From: Streptomyces tirandamycinicus
Lineage (GTDB): Bacteria > Actinomycetota > Actinomycetes > Streptomycetales > Streptomycetaceae
Assembly: GCF_003097515.1 (NCBI RefSeq)
Contig: NZ_CP029188.1
Coordinates: 1,975,001 to 2,039,000, forward strand
DNA: 64,000 nt
Reading direction: 5' to 3'
Part shown: in pieces, positions 38,399 through 48,457 of the stretch
Position numbering within the stretch: position 1 is the stretch's first letter
How the letters are laid out: every line of letters begins with the position of its first letter
Made by a program: the position numbers and the translations under genes
Notes under the pieces: model-generated
Databases searched by the model: none
What the model saw: the letters and a program-made list of their open reading frames with translations, nothing else
Told to the model about the DNA's origin: nothing

Positions 38399-39745
38399 AT
38401 GAGCGGACGGGCGACGGCGGCGCGGGAAAACCCGGAATCCCGGGAGTCCCTCGTCACCGGAATGGGATTCTGCCTGCCGGGGGACGGACCTCCCGTCCTC
38501 ACCGCGGACGACGTATGGGACGTCGCCGCCCACGGCCGCACATGCCTGCTGCACGACGGTGTCCACCACGGTCCGGTACACCTGCCCGAGACCGCGCTCC
38601 AGGAGCGGTTTCCCACACTGCCCGGGGTCTTCTCCCGGCATTTCACCTCCGCCCACCGCTTCGGCCTGGTGTCGCTGGCCGAGGCCTGCCTGGACGCCGA
38701 ACTGGACCTGGAGGCGGGCGACCTGGCCGAGGCGGCCGTCCTGGCCGGCCGAGGAGGAGTGGATGCCCAGGTCGCGAGCTACCAGGCGGTCATGCGGGCC
38801 GACCCCGCGGTGATCGGGCCGCTGGGCGCGATGGACCTCTTCATCGGGACGGAACTGGCGGTCACCCCCTCCGACGTCGCGCTGGTGCAGAGTGCGGTGA
38901 CCCGCTCCACCGGACCCTGCTACACCGTTTCCTGCGGCTGCGCGTCCTCCGCGGTGCAACTCGGCCACGCACGCGGCATGATCGCCGCCGGCGTGGTGGA
39001 TCTCGCGGTGGTGACCGGCGTCGACGTCTTCGACGTGGAGCTGGTCCGCAACGCCCAGGTCCTCCTGCGCATCGCACAGCAGGCCGACGCCTCCCGGCGG
39101 GCGGCCGGCAAGCCCGCCCTGCTGCCCTCCTTCGACCGTCTGATGCGCCCCTACGACCGCCGCGCGGACTGCGTCAACTACGGCGAGGGCTCGGCGACCC
39201 TTGTCCTGGAGAGCCGGGAGCACGCCGAGCGGCGGGGGGCCCATGCGTACGGCCGGGTGCTGAGCCAGGCCACGACACGCGACGGACTGGCCAATCCGCT
39301 GACGAGCGACGAGAGCGGCTCGGGACTGGTGGCCGCCGTCCGCGCGTGTCTGGGGGACCGCTGGTCGATCGGGCAGATCCCCTACATCCACGGTGGCAGC
39401 GACGGAGACGCCCTCGTCACGGCCTTCGAGGCGAACGCCGTACGCGAGTTGTACGGGCCGGCCGTTTCGGACCTGCTGATGACCTCCCAGGAAGGCTGCT
39501 TCGGGCACAACGGTGCCCCCGCCGGCTGCCTCGGTGCGGCGCTGACCCTGCTGATGATGGAACGCGGCGAGGTCTGCCCCACGGCCAACTGCGAGGAGCC
39601 GGCCGAGGGTCTGCCGTTCGACCCCGTGCCCGGCACACGCACCCGCCCCCTCGCCTTCGACTACGCCCTGAACTTCACCTATCAGATCGGCGGTGTGAAG
39701 AGCGCCATGCTGCTCGGACGCGCGGACACCTCTTCGCCGCACTGA
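38399..39745 (+). CDS. Stand-alone ketosynthase-like enzyme of the PKS locus
   Basis: This 448-residue thiolase-fold protein is related to beta-ketoacyl synthases. The nucleophile region reads TVSCGCASSAVQLGHA, so the active Cys is kept although the usual DTACSSS context is changed. The two His positions appear as PYIHGGSDGDALV and GCFGHNGAPAGCLGA, so a Cys-His-His triad is plausible. It has no acyltransferase or carrier domain. It could condense, release or transfer the chain made by the adjacent PKS. GGAGG lies 6 bases before ATG 38399. It is followed after about 190 bases by the PKS gene on the same strand. Confidence 0.85.
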   Translation: MSGRATAARENPESRESLVTGMGFCLPGDGPPVLTADDVWDVAAHGRTCLLHDGVHHGPVHLPETALQERFPTLPGVFSRHFTSAHRFGLVSLAEACLDAELDLEAGDLAEAAVLAGRGGVDAQVASYQAVMRADPAVIGPLGAMDLFIGTELAVTPSDVALVQSAVTRSTGPCYTVSCGCASSAVQLGHARGMIAAGVVDLAVVTGVDVFDVELVRNAQVLLRIAQQADASRRAAGKPALLPSFDRLMRPYDRRADCVNYGEGSATLVLESREHAERRGAHAYGRVLSQATTRDGLANPLTSDESGSGLVAAVRACLGDRWSIGQIPYIHGGSDGDALVTAFEANAVRELYGPAVSDLLMTSQEGCFGHNGAPAGCLGAALTLLMMERGEVCPTANCEEPAEGLPFDPVPGTRTRPLAFDYALNFTYQIGGVKSAMLLGRADTSSPH

Positions 39746-39939
39746 GCAGCGGGGGCGCGGCCGCTGCCGTGGCGTCCTCCTCACATTCCCTCGCGAGCCT
39801 TCATATCCCGGCACCTCCCGGCACATCCCATCGCATCCCGTCGAGTCCCCCTCGCATCACCTCGCACTCACCTCGCACCACCTGGCATCCCGTCGCACGT
39901 CGATCCGAACCCGTCGCCGACGGGACCGAGGAGGCCCAC
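39746..39939. repeat. Degenerate short repeats before the PKS gene
   Basis: A run of 'catcccgtcgcac/catcacctcgcac'-like 9-13 base steps fills 39800-39905. No hairpin terminator is seen, so the ketosynthase and PKS genes can share a transcript. Confidence 0.5.
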
Positions 39940-42900
39940 ATGCCCAAGCACACGTACACCGCCAACGGAGTCAACGGAGACGAAGGAGTCAACGGAGACA
40001 GCGGAGACAGCGGAGACAGCGGAGGCAAGGGACGCCATGGAGACAACGGAGACCATGGGGGGTACGAGCGGATCGCGGTCGTCGGACTGGGGTGCCGGCT
40101 CCCCGGCGACGCCGACTCCCCGGCCGCCCTGTGGCGGCTGCTGACCGGTGGACGGGACGCCGTCGGACCGCCCTCCGCCACCCGCGCGCGGCAGCGGGGA
40201 CCGGAAAGCCCCCCGGCCGGAGGCGACTCCGGAAGCCCGGCGGCCCGGCAGGCCGGCTATCTCCGCGACGTGGCCGGCTTCGACGCCGGCTTCTTCGGCG
40301 TGTCCGGCCGCGAGGCCGATGTGCTCGACCCCCAGCACCGCCTCTTACTCGAGGTGTCCAGCGAAGCGCTGGAGCACGCCGGGCTGCCCCCCGAGCAGCT
40401 CGCCGGGAGCGCCACGGGGGTCTATGTGGGCATCAGCTACAACGACTTCTACGAGGGCCTGGCCGGTCGGCCCGGGGAGGTCGAGGGCTCCCTGCTGACC
40501 AACGGCCACTGTGTCGCGGCAGGTCGCATCTCCTACCTCCTGGGGCTGCACGGCCCCAGCATCGCCCTCGACACCGCCTGCTCCTCCTCGCTCGTGGCGC
40601 TGCACCTCGCCTGCCGGGCACTGGCGGAGCGCGAGTGCCGCCTCGCCCTCGCCGGAGGCGTCAATCTGCTGCTCGGATCCCGCACCACGAGGTCCTTCGC
40701 GCGGATGGGCATGCTCTCGGCGACCGGCCGCTGCCACACCTTCGACGCCGCCGCCGACGGTTTCGTGCGCGGCGAGGGGTGCGGCGTCGTCGTCCTCAAG
40801 CGCCTGGCGGACGCCCGGCGGGACGGGGACCGGATACTGGCGGTGATACGCGGCTCGGCCGTGAACCAGGACGGCAACTCCGACGGCCTGGCCGCGCCTT
40901 CGGCGGACGCCCAGGCCGCCCTGTTCCGCCGGACCCTTGAATGCGCCGGCGTCGACCCCCAGGACCTCGGAATGATCGAGACCCATGGGACGGGCACGTC
41001 GGTGGGCGATCCGATCGAGTTCTCCAGTCTGTCCCGTGTCTACGGCACGGGACACGGCAGGTGCGCGCTCGGGTCCGTGAAGACCAACGTGGGGCATCTG
41101 GAACCGGCGTCCGGCATCGCAGGCCTCATCAAGGCCGTGCTCTGCCTCCGGCACGGCGTGGTGCCGCCCAATCTGCACTTCACCAGGTGGAATCCGGCGA
41201 TCTCGGCCGGGGACACCCGCTTCTTCGTCCCCACGGCCCTGACGGACTGGCCCGTCGGCGGCCCCCGGCTCGCCGCGGTCTCCTCCTTCGGGTACTCCGG
41301 CACCAACGCCCACGTCGTACTCGAGCAGGCACCGCCCACCGGTCCCCGACGCCCCCGTGCCCCGCGCCGTCCCGGCCCACCGGCTCCGGAGGTCCTGCTC
41401 GTGCCCGCCGGATCGCCCCGGGTGCTCCCCTCGGCGGCGCAGCGGCTAGCCGACTGGGTCGAGCGGGACGCGCGGGACGTACCGCTGGGCGACATCGCCC
41501 ACACGCTCGCGCTGAGGCGGTCCGCCGGACGGGGCCGTCTCGGCGTGGTGGCCTCCTCGCACGAAGACCTGGTGCGCTCCCTGAGGAGCTTCGCGGCCGG
41601 TCGTGCCCAGCCCCATGTGGTGACGGGAGCCGTCCCGGCCCGGGTCTCCCGGCGACCGGTGTGGGTGTTCTCCGGACACGGCTCGCAGTGGCCGGCGATG
41701 GGACGCGGGCTGCTGGAGCGGGAACCGGCCTTCGCCGCGGCCCTGACGGAGGTGGACGCGCTGATCTCGGCCGAGGCGGGCTTCTCGGTTCTCGGCATGG
41801 TGTCGGGGAGCGCGACGGCCACCGGCCCGGAGCAGGTGCAGCCCCTGCTCTTCGCCATGCAGACGTCGCTCGCCGCCCTCTGGCGGGCGTACGGGGTCGA
41901 ACCGGCCGCCGTCGTGGGGCACTCCATGGGAGAGGTGGCGGCCGCGGTGGCGGCCGGAGCACTCACCCTCGCGGACGGGGTGAAGGTCGTCTGCCGCCGT
42001 TCCTCGCTGCTGGCGCGGATCGCGGGGGCCGGCGCCATGGCGACGGTGAGCCTGGACCATCGGTCGGTCGAGCGGGAACTGCACCAGACGGGAGTGGGCG
42101 GGGAGGTCTGCGTGGCCGTCCTCGCAGCTCCCCGGTCCACGGTCGTCGCCGGGGCGCCGCACGGGATCGCGCAGCTGGTCGCCGGCTGGGAGGCGCGGGG
42201 CGTTCCCGCCCACGCCGTCGCCGTGGACGTGGCCTCGCACTCCCCCCAGGTGGATCCGCTGCTCCCCGAGCTGCGGAGGTCCCTGCGCGGCCTGACGCCG
42301 CAGCGGCCCCGCGTGCCCTTCTACTCGACGGTCCACAAGGACCACCGCCGCGCACCGGCGTTCGACGCCGTCTACTGGTGCGCGAACCTGCGCCGCCCGG
42401 TGCGGTTCGCCTCCGCCATCGCCGCGGCCGGCGCCGACCGGCACCGCGTCTACGTCGAGGTGTCCCCCCACCCCGTCGTCACCCGCTCGGTCGCCGAGAG
42501 CCTGCCGGGCAGCCTGCGCGACCCCGTCGTCCTGCCGACCCTCCGGCGGGACGAGGACGAGACGGCCACGTTCCGCACCCAGCTCGCCGCTCTGCACTGC
42601 GCCGGGGTCGAGGTCGACTGGTCCGTCCTGTACGCGGGAGGCGGCCTCTGCGACGCCCCGGTCCTCACCTTCGACCGGCAGCCGCACTGGGTGCCCGACC
42701 CGGCCCCGGCGGGCACGTCCGCCGACGCCACCGCCGACACCACCGCGGACGCTTCCGCGACCACCGCCGACGCCTCCCCGGACACTTCCGCGACCGCCGC
42801 CGTGGCCTCCCCGGGGACGGCCGCACTGCCCGGCCACCACTCCGAGGTCCCCGGAGTGTCCGGGGTCCCCGGAGTCGCCGGAGTCCCCGGAGCGTCCGGA

Positions 42901-45900
42901 GTCGCCGGAGCGTCCGGAGTCGCCGGAGAGGGAGTCCACCACTTCTGGCAGGCGGACGCGGGCACCGACGCCGTCCCCTGGCTGACCGACCACAAGGTCC
43001 GCGGGAATCCCGTCTTCCCCGGCGCCGGCTACTGCGCCGTCGCCGCCACGGCGGCCTGCGAGATGTTCGGCGCGCCCGCGACGGACGTCCAGGTCACCGG
43101 CATCCGCTTCCTGGAACTGATGCGGCTCGACCCACACACCGAGATGGTCACCAGCGCGACGGTCACCGGAACCGGCCGCGCGAACTGCGCGATCCACGCA
43201 CGCGATGACGCCGGCAACTGGACCCTCCTGGCCACCGCCGAACTGCACCACCGCCCCGGTCCCGTACCGCCGCCCCTGGTCCCGCCGCTCGCCGAGCTGC
43301 CCGAGCGGCATCCCGCCGCGATCGACCCGGGCACCCTCTATACGGGCATGCGGGCCCGGGGCATCGAGCACGGGCCCGCGTTCACCGGCATCACGAGCCT
43401 TCGGACTTCGGCCGACGGCAGGAGCAGCTGGGCCCGGATCACCCTGCCCCCGGCCGCGACGCGCCCGCCGCTCCGGCTGCGCGTCCACCCCGTCCTGATC
43501 GACTGCTGCGCCCAGACCCTCGTGGCCGGACTGCTCCAGGACGGCGATCCGGGCCTCGCCCTCCCCGTGGGGGCCGAGTCGCTGCGCGTTCTCGGCGACC
43601 CGGCCGCGGCGGTGTACTGCCTCGGCCGGATCACGCAGGAGGGCGACAACGGTGTCACCGGAGATCTTCACCTGCTCGACCAGGCGGGCCGGCCCGTCGT
43701 GACCGTCGAGGGGCTGCGGCTCGTACACCACCGGCCGTCGCGGACCGCTGAGGCGGGACGCGTCGACCACTGGTTCCTGGAGCCCCGCTGGCACACCGCT
43801 CCCCGAGACCAGGCGGCCACCGCCTCCCCCGCACCGGGAAACTGGCTCGTCGTCGGGGAAGGCGACGGCTCCGCGGCGGAGCTGGCCGACCGGCTCCGCA
43901 CGGCGGGGGCGCAGGCCCATGTGGTCGACACTCCGCTCGCTGACGATGCTGACGACGCTGACGTCGGCGCCTGCGGTCACGACGGCGGTCACGGCCGTGA
44001 CAGGGCTGACCGCACTGGCTTGACTGACGGCAGCGGCGGCGGCGTCCGCGGCACCTTGCGGCACGCGCTCCGCGCGGCCTGGACCGAGTCGCCGCCCGGA
44101 CGTTCGGCGGAACCCGACGCGGTGGTGGTGCTCTGCCCACCCCCCGCCGACGACCCGGAGCCCGCAGTGCGCGGTCTGCTCCGCACCCGCCGCCTCCTCG
44201 CCACGGTCCAGACCGTGCTCGCCGGCCTCCCCCGCCCTCCGCGGCTGTTCGTCGTCACCCGCGGAGCCCAGACCGTACGCGCCACGGAGACGGGCGACCC
44301 CGGGCAGAGCGCCCTTCGCGGGCCGGTACGGGTACTCGCCTACGAGCACCCGGAACTGCGCGCGACCCACCTCGACGCCGACCCGGCGGACACCGCACTG
44401 CACGACGCGGCCGACGAACTGCTCAACGCCGGTCCGGAGGACGAGATCGCCCTGCGCGGCGGCCGCCGCCACGTCGCCCGGCTGGAGTACACGCCGCTCA
44501 CCGAGACCGAGCGCACCCTGGCCACCACCCGGACCGTCCGCTACGGCACGGACCGCTTCCGCCTGCGCATCGGCCGCTTCGGCGACCTGGACGGCCTCGA
44601 ACCGGTCGTCGCGGACCGGACGCCGCCACGCGCCGGGGAGGTGGAGGTACGGGTCGCCGCCGCGGCGCTCAACTTCCGCGACGTGCTGACGGCGATGGGG
44701 CTGCTGGCCGACGACGACGAGGCGAGGGACCGCATCGGCTTCGAATGCGCGGGGACGGTCACCGCCGTGGGGCCGGGTGTGCGAACCGCCCGCCCCGGCG
44801 ACGACGTCCTCGCCGTCGATCTCCGCGGTGGCGCCTTCGGCACCTTCCTCACGGTCCCCGAGCACTCCGTCGCACCGCTTCCGGCCGAACTCGGCCCCAC
44901 CGCCGCGGCGGCGCTGCCGGCCGCGTACGCCACCGCCTGGTACGCGCTGCGCCGCGTCGCCGGGCTCACCGCGGGTGAACGGGTCCTCATCCACTCCGCG
45001 ACCGGCGGAACCGGACTGGCGGCCGTCGCCGTCGCCCGGATGACGGGCGCGGAGGTCCTGGCCACGGCGGGCTCGCCGGAGAAGCGCGCCCATCTCCGCG
45101 GCATGGGCATCGAGCACGTCATGGACTCCCGGTCGACCGCCTTCGGCGCGCGGACACGAGCCGCGACCGGCGGCGAAGGCGTGGACGTCGTCCTGAACTC
45201 GCTGTCCGGGCCGGGTATCCGCGCCGGGCTCGAAGCCCTGCGCCCGTTCGGCCGGTTCGTCGAGCTCGGCGTACGGGACATCCTGGCCGACGCCCCCGTC
45301 GGGCTCGGTCCGTTCCGCGACAACATCACCCTCAGCACCGTCGACCTGATCCAGCTGCAGCGGGAGAGGCCCGAGGTGTTCGCCGCCGTTCTGCGCGAGG
45401 TGCTCGCCGAGATCGCCTCGGGGCGGCTCGCCCCCCTGCCCCACCGGACGTACCCCCTGGAGCGGTCCACGGAGGCGTTCCGCCTGATGGCCGGCGCCGG
45501 CCATATCGGCAAGATCGTCCTGACCGTCCCGGAGCGGGGCGAGACCCGTGCACGAGCCGACCGCGAGCCGTCGCCGGTCCACTCCGACGGCTCCTACATC
45601 GTCACCGGCGGGCTGCGCGGTGTGGGACTGGAGACGGCCCGCTGGCTCGCGGCGCGGGGCGCCGGCCATGTGGTCGTCAACGGCCGCTCGGCCGGGCCGC
45701 GTTCCACCTCGGCGGCACTGGACGAGCTGCGGGCCGGGGGCACACGGGTCACCGTCGTCCTCGGCGACATCGCCGAGCCCGGTACGGCGGAACGGCTCGT
45801 GGCCGCCGCCACCGCGGACGGCCTGCGGCTGCGGGGCCTGGTGCACGCCGCGATGGTGCTCGACGACGCCGTGGTCACCAACATCTCCGACGACCAGCTG

Positions 45901-46656
45901 ACGGCGGTCTGGCGCCCCAAGGCGGTCGGGGCGTGGCGACTGCACGAGGCCACCGCCGGTCACACCCCGGACTGGTTCGTCGTGTACTCGTCGATGGCGT
46001 CCCTGCTGGGCAACCCGGGGCAGGGGGCCTACGCCGCCGCCAACGCCTGGCTCGACGGGTTCGCCGCCTGGCGCACCGGACGCGGCCTGCCCACCCTCGC
46101 CGTCAACTGGGGCCCCTGGGGTGAGACCGGGGCCGCGGTGGACTTCGCCGACCGCGGCTACCGGACCATCCCCACGCAGCACGGGCTCCAGGCGCTCGGC
46201 TCCCTGCTGGTGCACCGGCGCACCCGTACCGGCGTGATCCCCGGCGAGCCGGAGACCTGGATCCTCCCGGCGGTCCGGCAGTCGTCGCTGTTCGGCCTGC
46301 TCACCGACGACGGGGCCGCACCGGCCGAGCCGGACACCGCCGCCCCGGACATCCGCGGCAGACTCGCCTCCCTCCCCCCGGGACTCGCCCGCCGCGCCGA
46401 GTTGGAGGAGTACCTCACCGGCCATATCCGCGCGGTGCTCCGGCTCGGCGACGGCACCGTCCTCGACCCCCAGACGCCCCTCAAGTCCCTCGGCTTCGAC
46501 TCGCTGCTCTCGCTGGAGCTGCGGACCCGGCTCGAGGCGGGACTCGGCATCAAGATCGCCGGTGACTTCGTCTACCAGCACCCGACGCTCGCGGCCCTCG
46601 CCGCGGGCCTGGCCGGTCACATGGGCCTCCCGCTAGAGGAGCACGCGGAGTCCTGA
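39940..46656 (+). CDS. Highly reducing type I PKS, KS-AT-DH-ER-KR-ACP, MAS-like
   Basis: This is a 2238-residue single-module synthase. KS: Cys214 in DTACSSS, His349 in ETHGTGT, His386 in KTNVGHLE. AT: Ser662 in GHSMGEVAAAV and His767 in VDVASHSPQVDP; the VASH motif and neighbouring text resemble mycobacterial mycocerosic acid synthase, suggesting methylmalonyl-CoA. DH: His1018 in HKVRGNPVFP and Asp1188. ER: NADPH site GGTGLAAVAVARMTG near residue 1690. KR: GGLRGVGLETARWLA and YSSMASLLGNPGQGAYAAAN. ACP: Ser2188 in LGFDSLLSLEL. There is no thioesterase. All reducing domains look intact, so an iterative, fully reduced (branched) chain is expected. Low-complexity Gly/Asp and PGVAG repeats sit at the N-terminus and between AT and DH. 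GAGGAGG precedes the ATG. Confidence 0.93.
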   Translation: MPKHTYTANGVNGDEGVNGDSGDSGDSGGKGRHGDNGDHGGYERIAVVGLGCRLPGDADSPAALWRLLTGGRDAVGPPSATRARQRGPESPPAGGDSGSPAARQAGYLRDVAGFDAGFFGVSGREADVLDPQHRLLLEVSSEALEHAGLPPEQLAGSATGVYVGISYNDFYEGLAGRPGEVEGSLLTNGHCVAAGRISYLLGLHGPSIALDTACSSSLVALHLACRALAERECRLALAGGVNLLLGSRTTRSFARMGMLSATGRCHTFDAAADGFVRGEGCGVVVLKRLADARRDGDRILAVIRGSAVNQDGNSDGLAAPSADAQAALFRRTLECAGVDPQDLGMIETHGTGTSVGDPIEFSSLSRVYGTGHGRCALGSVKTNVGHLEPASGIAGLIKAVLCLRHGVVPPNLHFTRWNPAISAGDTRFFVPTALTDWPVGGPRLAAVSSFGYSGTNAHVVLEQAPPTGPRRPRAPRRPGPPAPEVLLVPAGSPRVLPSAAQRLADWVERDARDVPLGDIAHTLALRRSAGRGRLGVVASSHEDLVRSLRSFAAGRAQPHVVTGAVPARVSRRPVWVFSGHGSQWPAMGRGLLEREPAFAAALTEVDALISAEAGFSVLGMVSGSATATGPEQVQPLLFAMQTSLAALWRAYGVEPAAVVGHSMGEVAAAVAAGALTLADGVKVVCRRSSLLARIAGAGAMATVSLDHRSVERELHQTGVGGEVCVAVLAAPRSTVVAGAPHGIAQLVAGWEARGVPAHAVAVDVASHSPQVDPLLPELRRSLRGLTPQRPRVPFYSTVHKDHRRAPAFDAVYWCANLRRPVRFASAIAAAGADRHRVYVEVSPHPVVTRSVAESLPGSLRDPVVLPTLRRDEDETATFRTQLAALHCAGVEVDWSVLYAGGGLCDAPVLTFDRQPHWVPDPAPAGTSADATADTTADASATTADASPDTSATAAVASPGTAALPGHHSEVPGVSGVPGVAGVPGASGVAGASGVAGEGVHHFWQADAGTDAVPWLTDHKVRGNPVFPGAGYCAVAATAACEMFGAPATDVQVTGIRFLELMRLDPHTEMVTSATVTGTGRANCAIHARDDAGNWTLLATAELHHRPGPVPPPLVPPLAELPERHPAAIDPGTLYTGMRARGIEHGPAFTGITSLRTSADGRSSWARITLPPAATRPPLRLRVHPVLIDCCAQTLVAGLLQDGDPGLALPVGAESLRVLGDPAAAVYCLGRITQEGDNGVTGDLHLLDQAGRPVVTVEGLRLVHHRPSRTAEAGRVDHWFLEPRWHTAPRDQAATASPAPGNWLVVGEGDGSAAELADRLRTAGAQAHVVDTPLADDADDADVGACGHDGGHGRDRADRTGLTDGSGGGVRGTLRHALRAAWTESPPGRSAEPDAVVVLCPPPADDPEPAVRGLLRTRRLLATVQTVLAGLPRPPRLFVVTRGAQTVRATETGDPGQSALRGPVRVLAYEHPELRATHLDADPADTALHDAADELLNAGPEDEIALRGGRRHVARLEYTPLTETERTLATTRTVRYGTDRFRLRIGRFGDLDGLEPVVADRTPPRAGEVEVRVAAAALNFRDVLTAMGLLADDDEARDRIGFECAGTVTAVGPGVRTARPGDDVLAVDLRGGAFGTFLTVPEHSVAPLPAELGPTAAAALPAAYATAWYALRRVAGLTAGERVLIHSATGGTGLAAVAVARMTGAEVLATAGSPEKRAHLRGMGIEHVMDSRSTAFGARTRAATGGEGVDVVLNSLSGPGIRAGLEALRPFGRFVELGVRDILADAPVGLGPFRDNITLSTVDLIQLQRERPEVFAAVLREVLAEIASGRLAPLPHRTYPLERSTEAFRLMAGAGHIGKIVLTVPERGETRARADREPSPVHSDGSYIVTGGLRGVGLETARWLAARGAGHVVVNGRSAGPRSTSAALDELRAGGTRVTVVLGDIAEPGTAERLVAAATADGLRLRGLVHAAMVLDDAVVTNISDDQLTAVWRPKAVGAWRLHEATAGHTPDWFVVYSSMASLLGNPGQGAYAAANAWLDGFAAWRTGRGLPTLAVNWGPWGETGAAVDFADRGYRTIPTQHGLQALGSLLVHRRTRTGVIPGEPETWILPAVRQSSLFGLLTDDGAAPAEPDTAAPDIRGRLASLPPGLARRAELEEYLTGHIRAVLRLGDGTVLDPQTPLKSLGFDSLLSLELRTRLEAGLGIKIAGDFVYQHPTLAALAAGLAGHMGLPLEEHAES

Positions 46657-46827
46657 GCCCGTGGGAGAGGGGCGGGCGCGGCCCGCCGGGGCTCGCACCC
46701 GCGCCCCGGCACCGCTCCCTCCCCTCCTGCGCCCCACCCTCCTCAGCCCACACGCTCCTCAGCTCACATGCTCCTGAGCCCCCCACCCTCATGAGCCCCA
46801 CCCGTGCAAGGCCGACGGAGACCCACC

Positions 46828-47037
46828 ATGAGCCCCTCGAACCTCGTGCTCCTCGAAGGCGGTCCCGACGACCTGCCCCAGGTCTGGCCCCTGCCCTCCG
46901 GCGGGTGCCGGGAGCCAATCAAGATTCCGCGTCACAACGCCTACGAACACTTCGAGTTCGCGGACCGCCACCGCACCCTGCACGGCGAACGCCTGCCGGT
47001 CTACCGCTGGGTCTACCGCACGTACATCGCGGAGTGA
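46828..47037 (+). CDS. Small DUF5988-like protein of the PKS locus
   Basis: This is a 69-residue acidic protein starting SPSNLVLLEGGPDDLPQVWP and ending VYRWVYRTYIAE. CGGAG lies about 7 bases before the ATG. I recognise it tentatively as DUF5988, a short actinobacterial family found beside biosynthetic genes. It may assist or regulate the synthase. It follows the PKS by about 170 bases on the same strand. Confidence 0.7.
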   Translation: MSPSNLVLLEGGPDDLPQVWPLPSGGCREPIKIPRHNAYEHFEFADRHRTLHGERLPVYRWVYRTYIAE

Positions 47038-47342
47038 CCCGAGCGCGGCACGGGGCGGGGCGGGGCGGTGCGGTGCGCCGGCTGGTCGACGAGCCGGCCT
47101 CTCGTGCCCATGCCGACGGCCTCCAACTGACGGGTGCGGGTGGGCCGCTGCAGCCGGGGTGGTTCTCGGACCCCGTATCGCCCCTGGCCCTTCCGGCACC
47201 GTCTCGACCGCCCCCGGGTTCCCTCGTTGCCCCCGATGGCCCTGTGCGATCATGCGAACACGGCCCGAGGGGGGGCGCTACGGCAGGCTGCGAAGACAAG
47301 GAGCGCGGTGTGGGCGCGGGTGGGGAGCGAAAAGGTTCGTCC
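47038..47342. other. Gene-free gap after DUF5988 gene
   Basis: The gap opens with 'ggggcggggcggggcggtgcggtgcg' type iterations at 47050-47078. It has no convincing frame, RNA or hairpin. The promoter for the following membrane protein gene is expected near its right end. Confidence 0.4.
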
Positions 47343-48407
47343 ATGTCCGACGAGGAGTGGGAACGGTTCCTACGCGAGTCGGTGGCGGGAGTCGCCGACG
47401 CGCCCAAGGAACCATCGGCCCGCGCACGGCGCGTGGCGAACGACCGGCGAGACGGGTCCGCCCCTCCACCGGGCTGGCGCACCTATACGCCCGCCCGACC
47501 CAGGCGGAGGAAGGGCTGGTACATGGCGGGGCTGCTCACCTCGGTGCTGCTGCTGGCCGTGGCCCTGGCCCCGGCGCAGATAGTCGACTTGTTCAGCGGC
47601 GACCCTGCGGAGTCCCGGCCGCTGGCAGCCGAGACGGGGCGCCCGGAACACGCGCCTCCCGCCGACCCGGCCCTGCCGCCCACCCCTGATGAACCGTTCA
47701 GGGGATCGCCGGCGGCGCTCTGGGCGAGCGGAGCCGCGGGCATCACGGTGCCCGAGGCCAAAGCCACCGGATGGATGAGCACGGCCCAGGTGAAGCACGC
47801 CCTGGAAGCGACCCGAACCTTCCTGGTCGCCTCCAATCTGGATCCCGGAGTGCTGCGCGGTCAGCGCCCCGACAAGGCGATGAGTCTGATCAACCCGCAC
47901 CAGGAGGACGTACAGGCGTTTCTGCGCACCGCCTTTCGGACACCCGGCGAAGACCATGACCCCCTCCTGCTCTTCAGCCGCTTCAACACCTCGCAAGCAC
48001 GCCCGGTCGGAGATGTGGTCAAGACGCGCGGGCGGATCAGCTATGCGGCAGGTGAACGCGGTGCGCTCCAGGTGACCGCCGATGTCACCTTCGTCTATCC
48101 GGTGACGAGTGCAGCGGGGGACGGCGACGACATCGTGCGCACCATCGTGCGCCGCGAGATAGCGATGAGCTGGGACGATCCAGCCAAGGTCATCACGGAG
48201 CCCGGCACCTTCTCACTCTCGTCGTACAAGCTCGACATGACCAACGGCGGCTGCGGCAGTCCCACCGGCTACTTCACCCCGGTCTTCGGGGCAGAGCAGC
48301 CCCCGAGCGCGGCCGGTGCCGCAGTCGACCCCTACGACCGCAGTGCACCGATTGACCAGGGCGGTGCGGGCGCCGGTGACGGCTGCCGGACCGCCACACG
48401 ATCCTGA
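47343..48407 (+). CDS. Single-pass membrane protein of unknown function
   Basis: This is a 354-residue protein. The cytosolic N-terminal ~56 residues (EEWERFLRESVAGVADAPKE to RPRRRKG) are followed by one membrane helix (WYMAGLLTSVLLLAVALAPA). A Pro-rich linker leads to an extracellular domain (ATGWMSTAQVKHALEATRTF, then DVTFVYPVTSAAGDGDDIVR). ATG 47343 with AAAAGG 7 bases upstream is chosen over much earlier starts in the same frame. The layout is common in Streptomyces membrane proteins without assigned function. No operon partner is obvious. Confidence 0.8.
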   Translation: MSDEEWERFLRESVAGVADAPKEPSARARRVANDRRDGSAPPPGWRTYTPARPRRRKGWYMAGLLTSVLLLAVALAPAQIVDLFSGDPAESRPLAAETGRPEHAPPADPALPPTPDEPFRGSPAALWASGAAGITVPEAKATGWMSTAQVKHALEATRTFLVASNLDPGVLRGQRPDKAMSLINPHQEDVQAFLRTAFRTPGEDHDPLLLFSRFNTSQARPVGDVVKTRGRISYAAGERGALQVTADVTFVYPVTSAAGDGDDIVRTIVRREIAMSWDDPAKVITEPGTFSLSSYKLDMTNGGCGSPTGYFTPVFGAEQPPSAAGAAVDPYDRSAPIDQGGAGAGDGCRTATRS

Positions 48408-48457
48408 GTGCCCTACGGGCGGACGGCGGGCGAGGACTTCGGCCGCTCGGGCCCCGG

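Noticed and set aside
38293..39939. Extension of the PKS frame back to 38293
   Set aside because: The extension overlaps the ketosynthase-like gene out of frame and has Arg/Pro-rich shadow composition. The ATG at 39940 has a strong ribosome site.
41446..46620. Giant 1724-codon minus-strand frame inside the PKS
   Set aside because: It is a codon-periodicity shadow of the PKS, with no family signature and Gly/Arg/Glu/His-rich composition.
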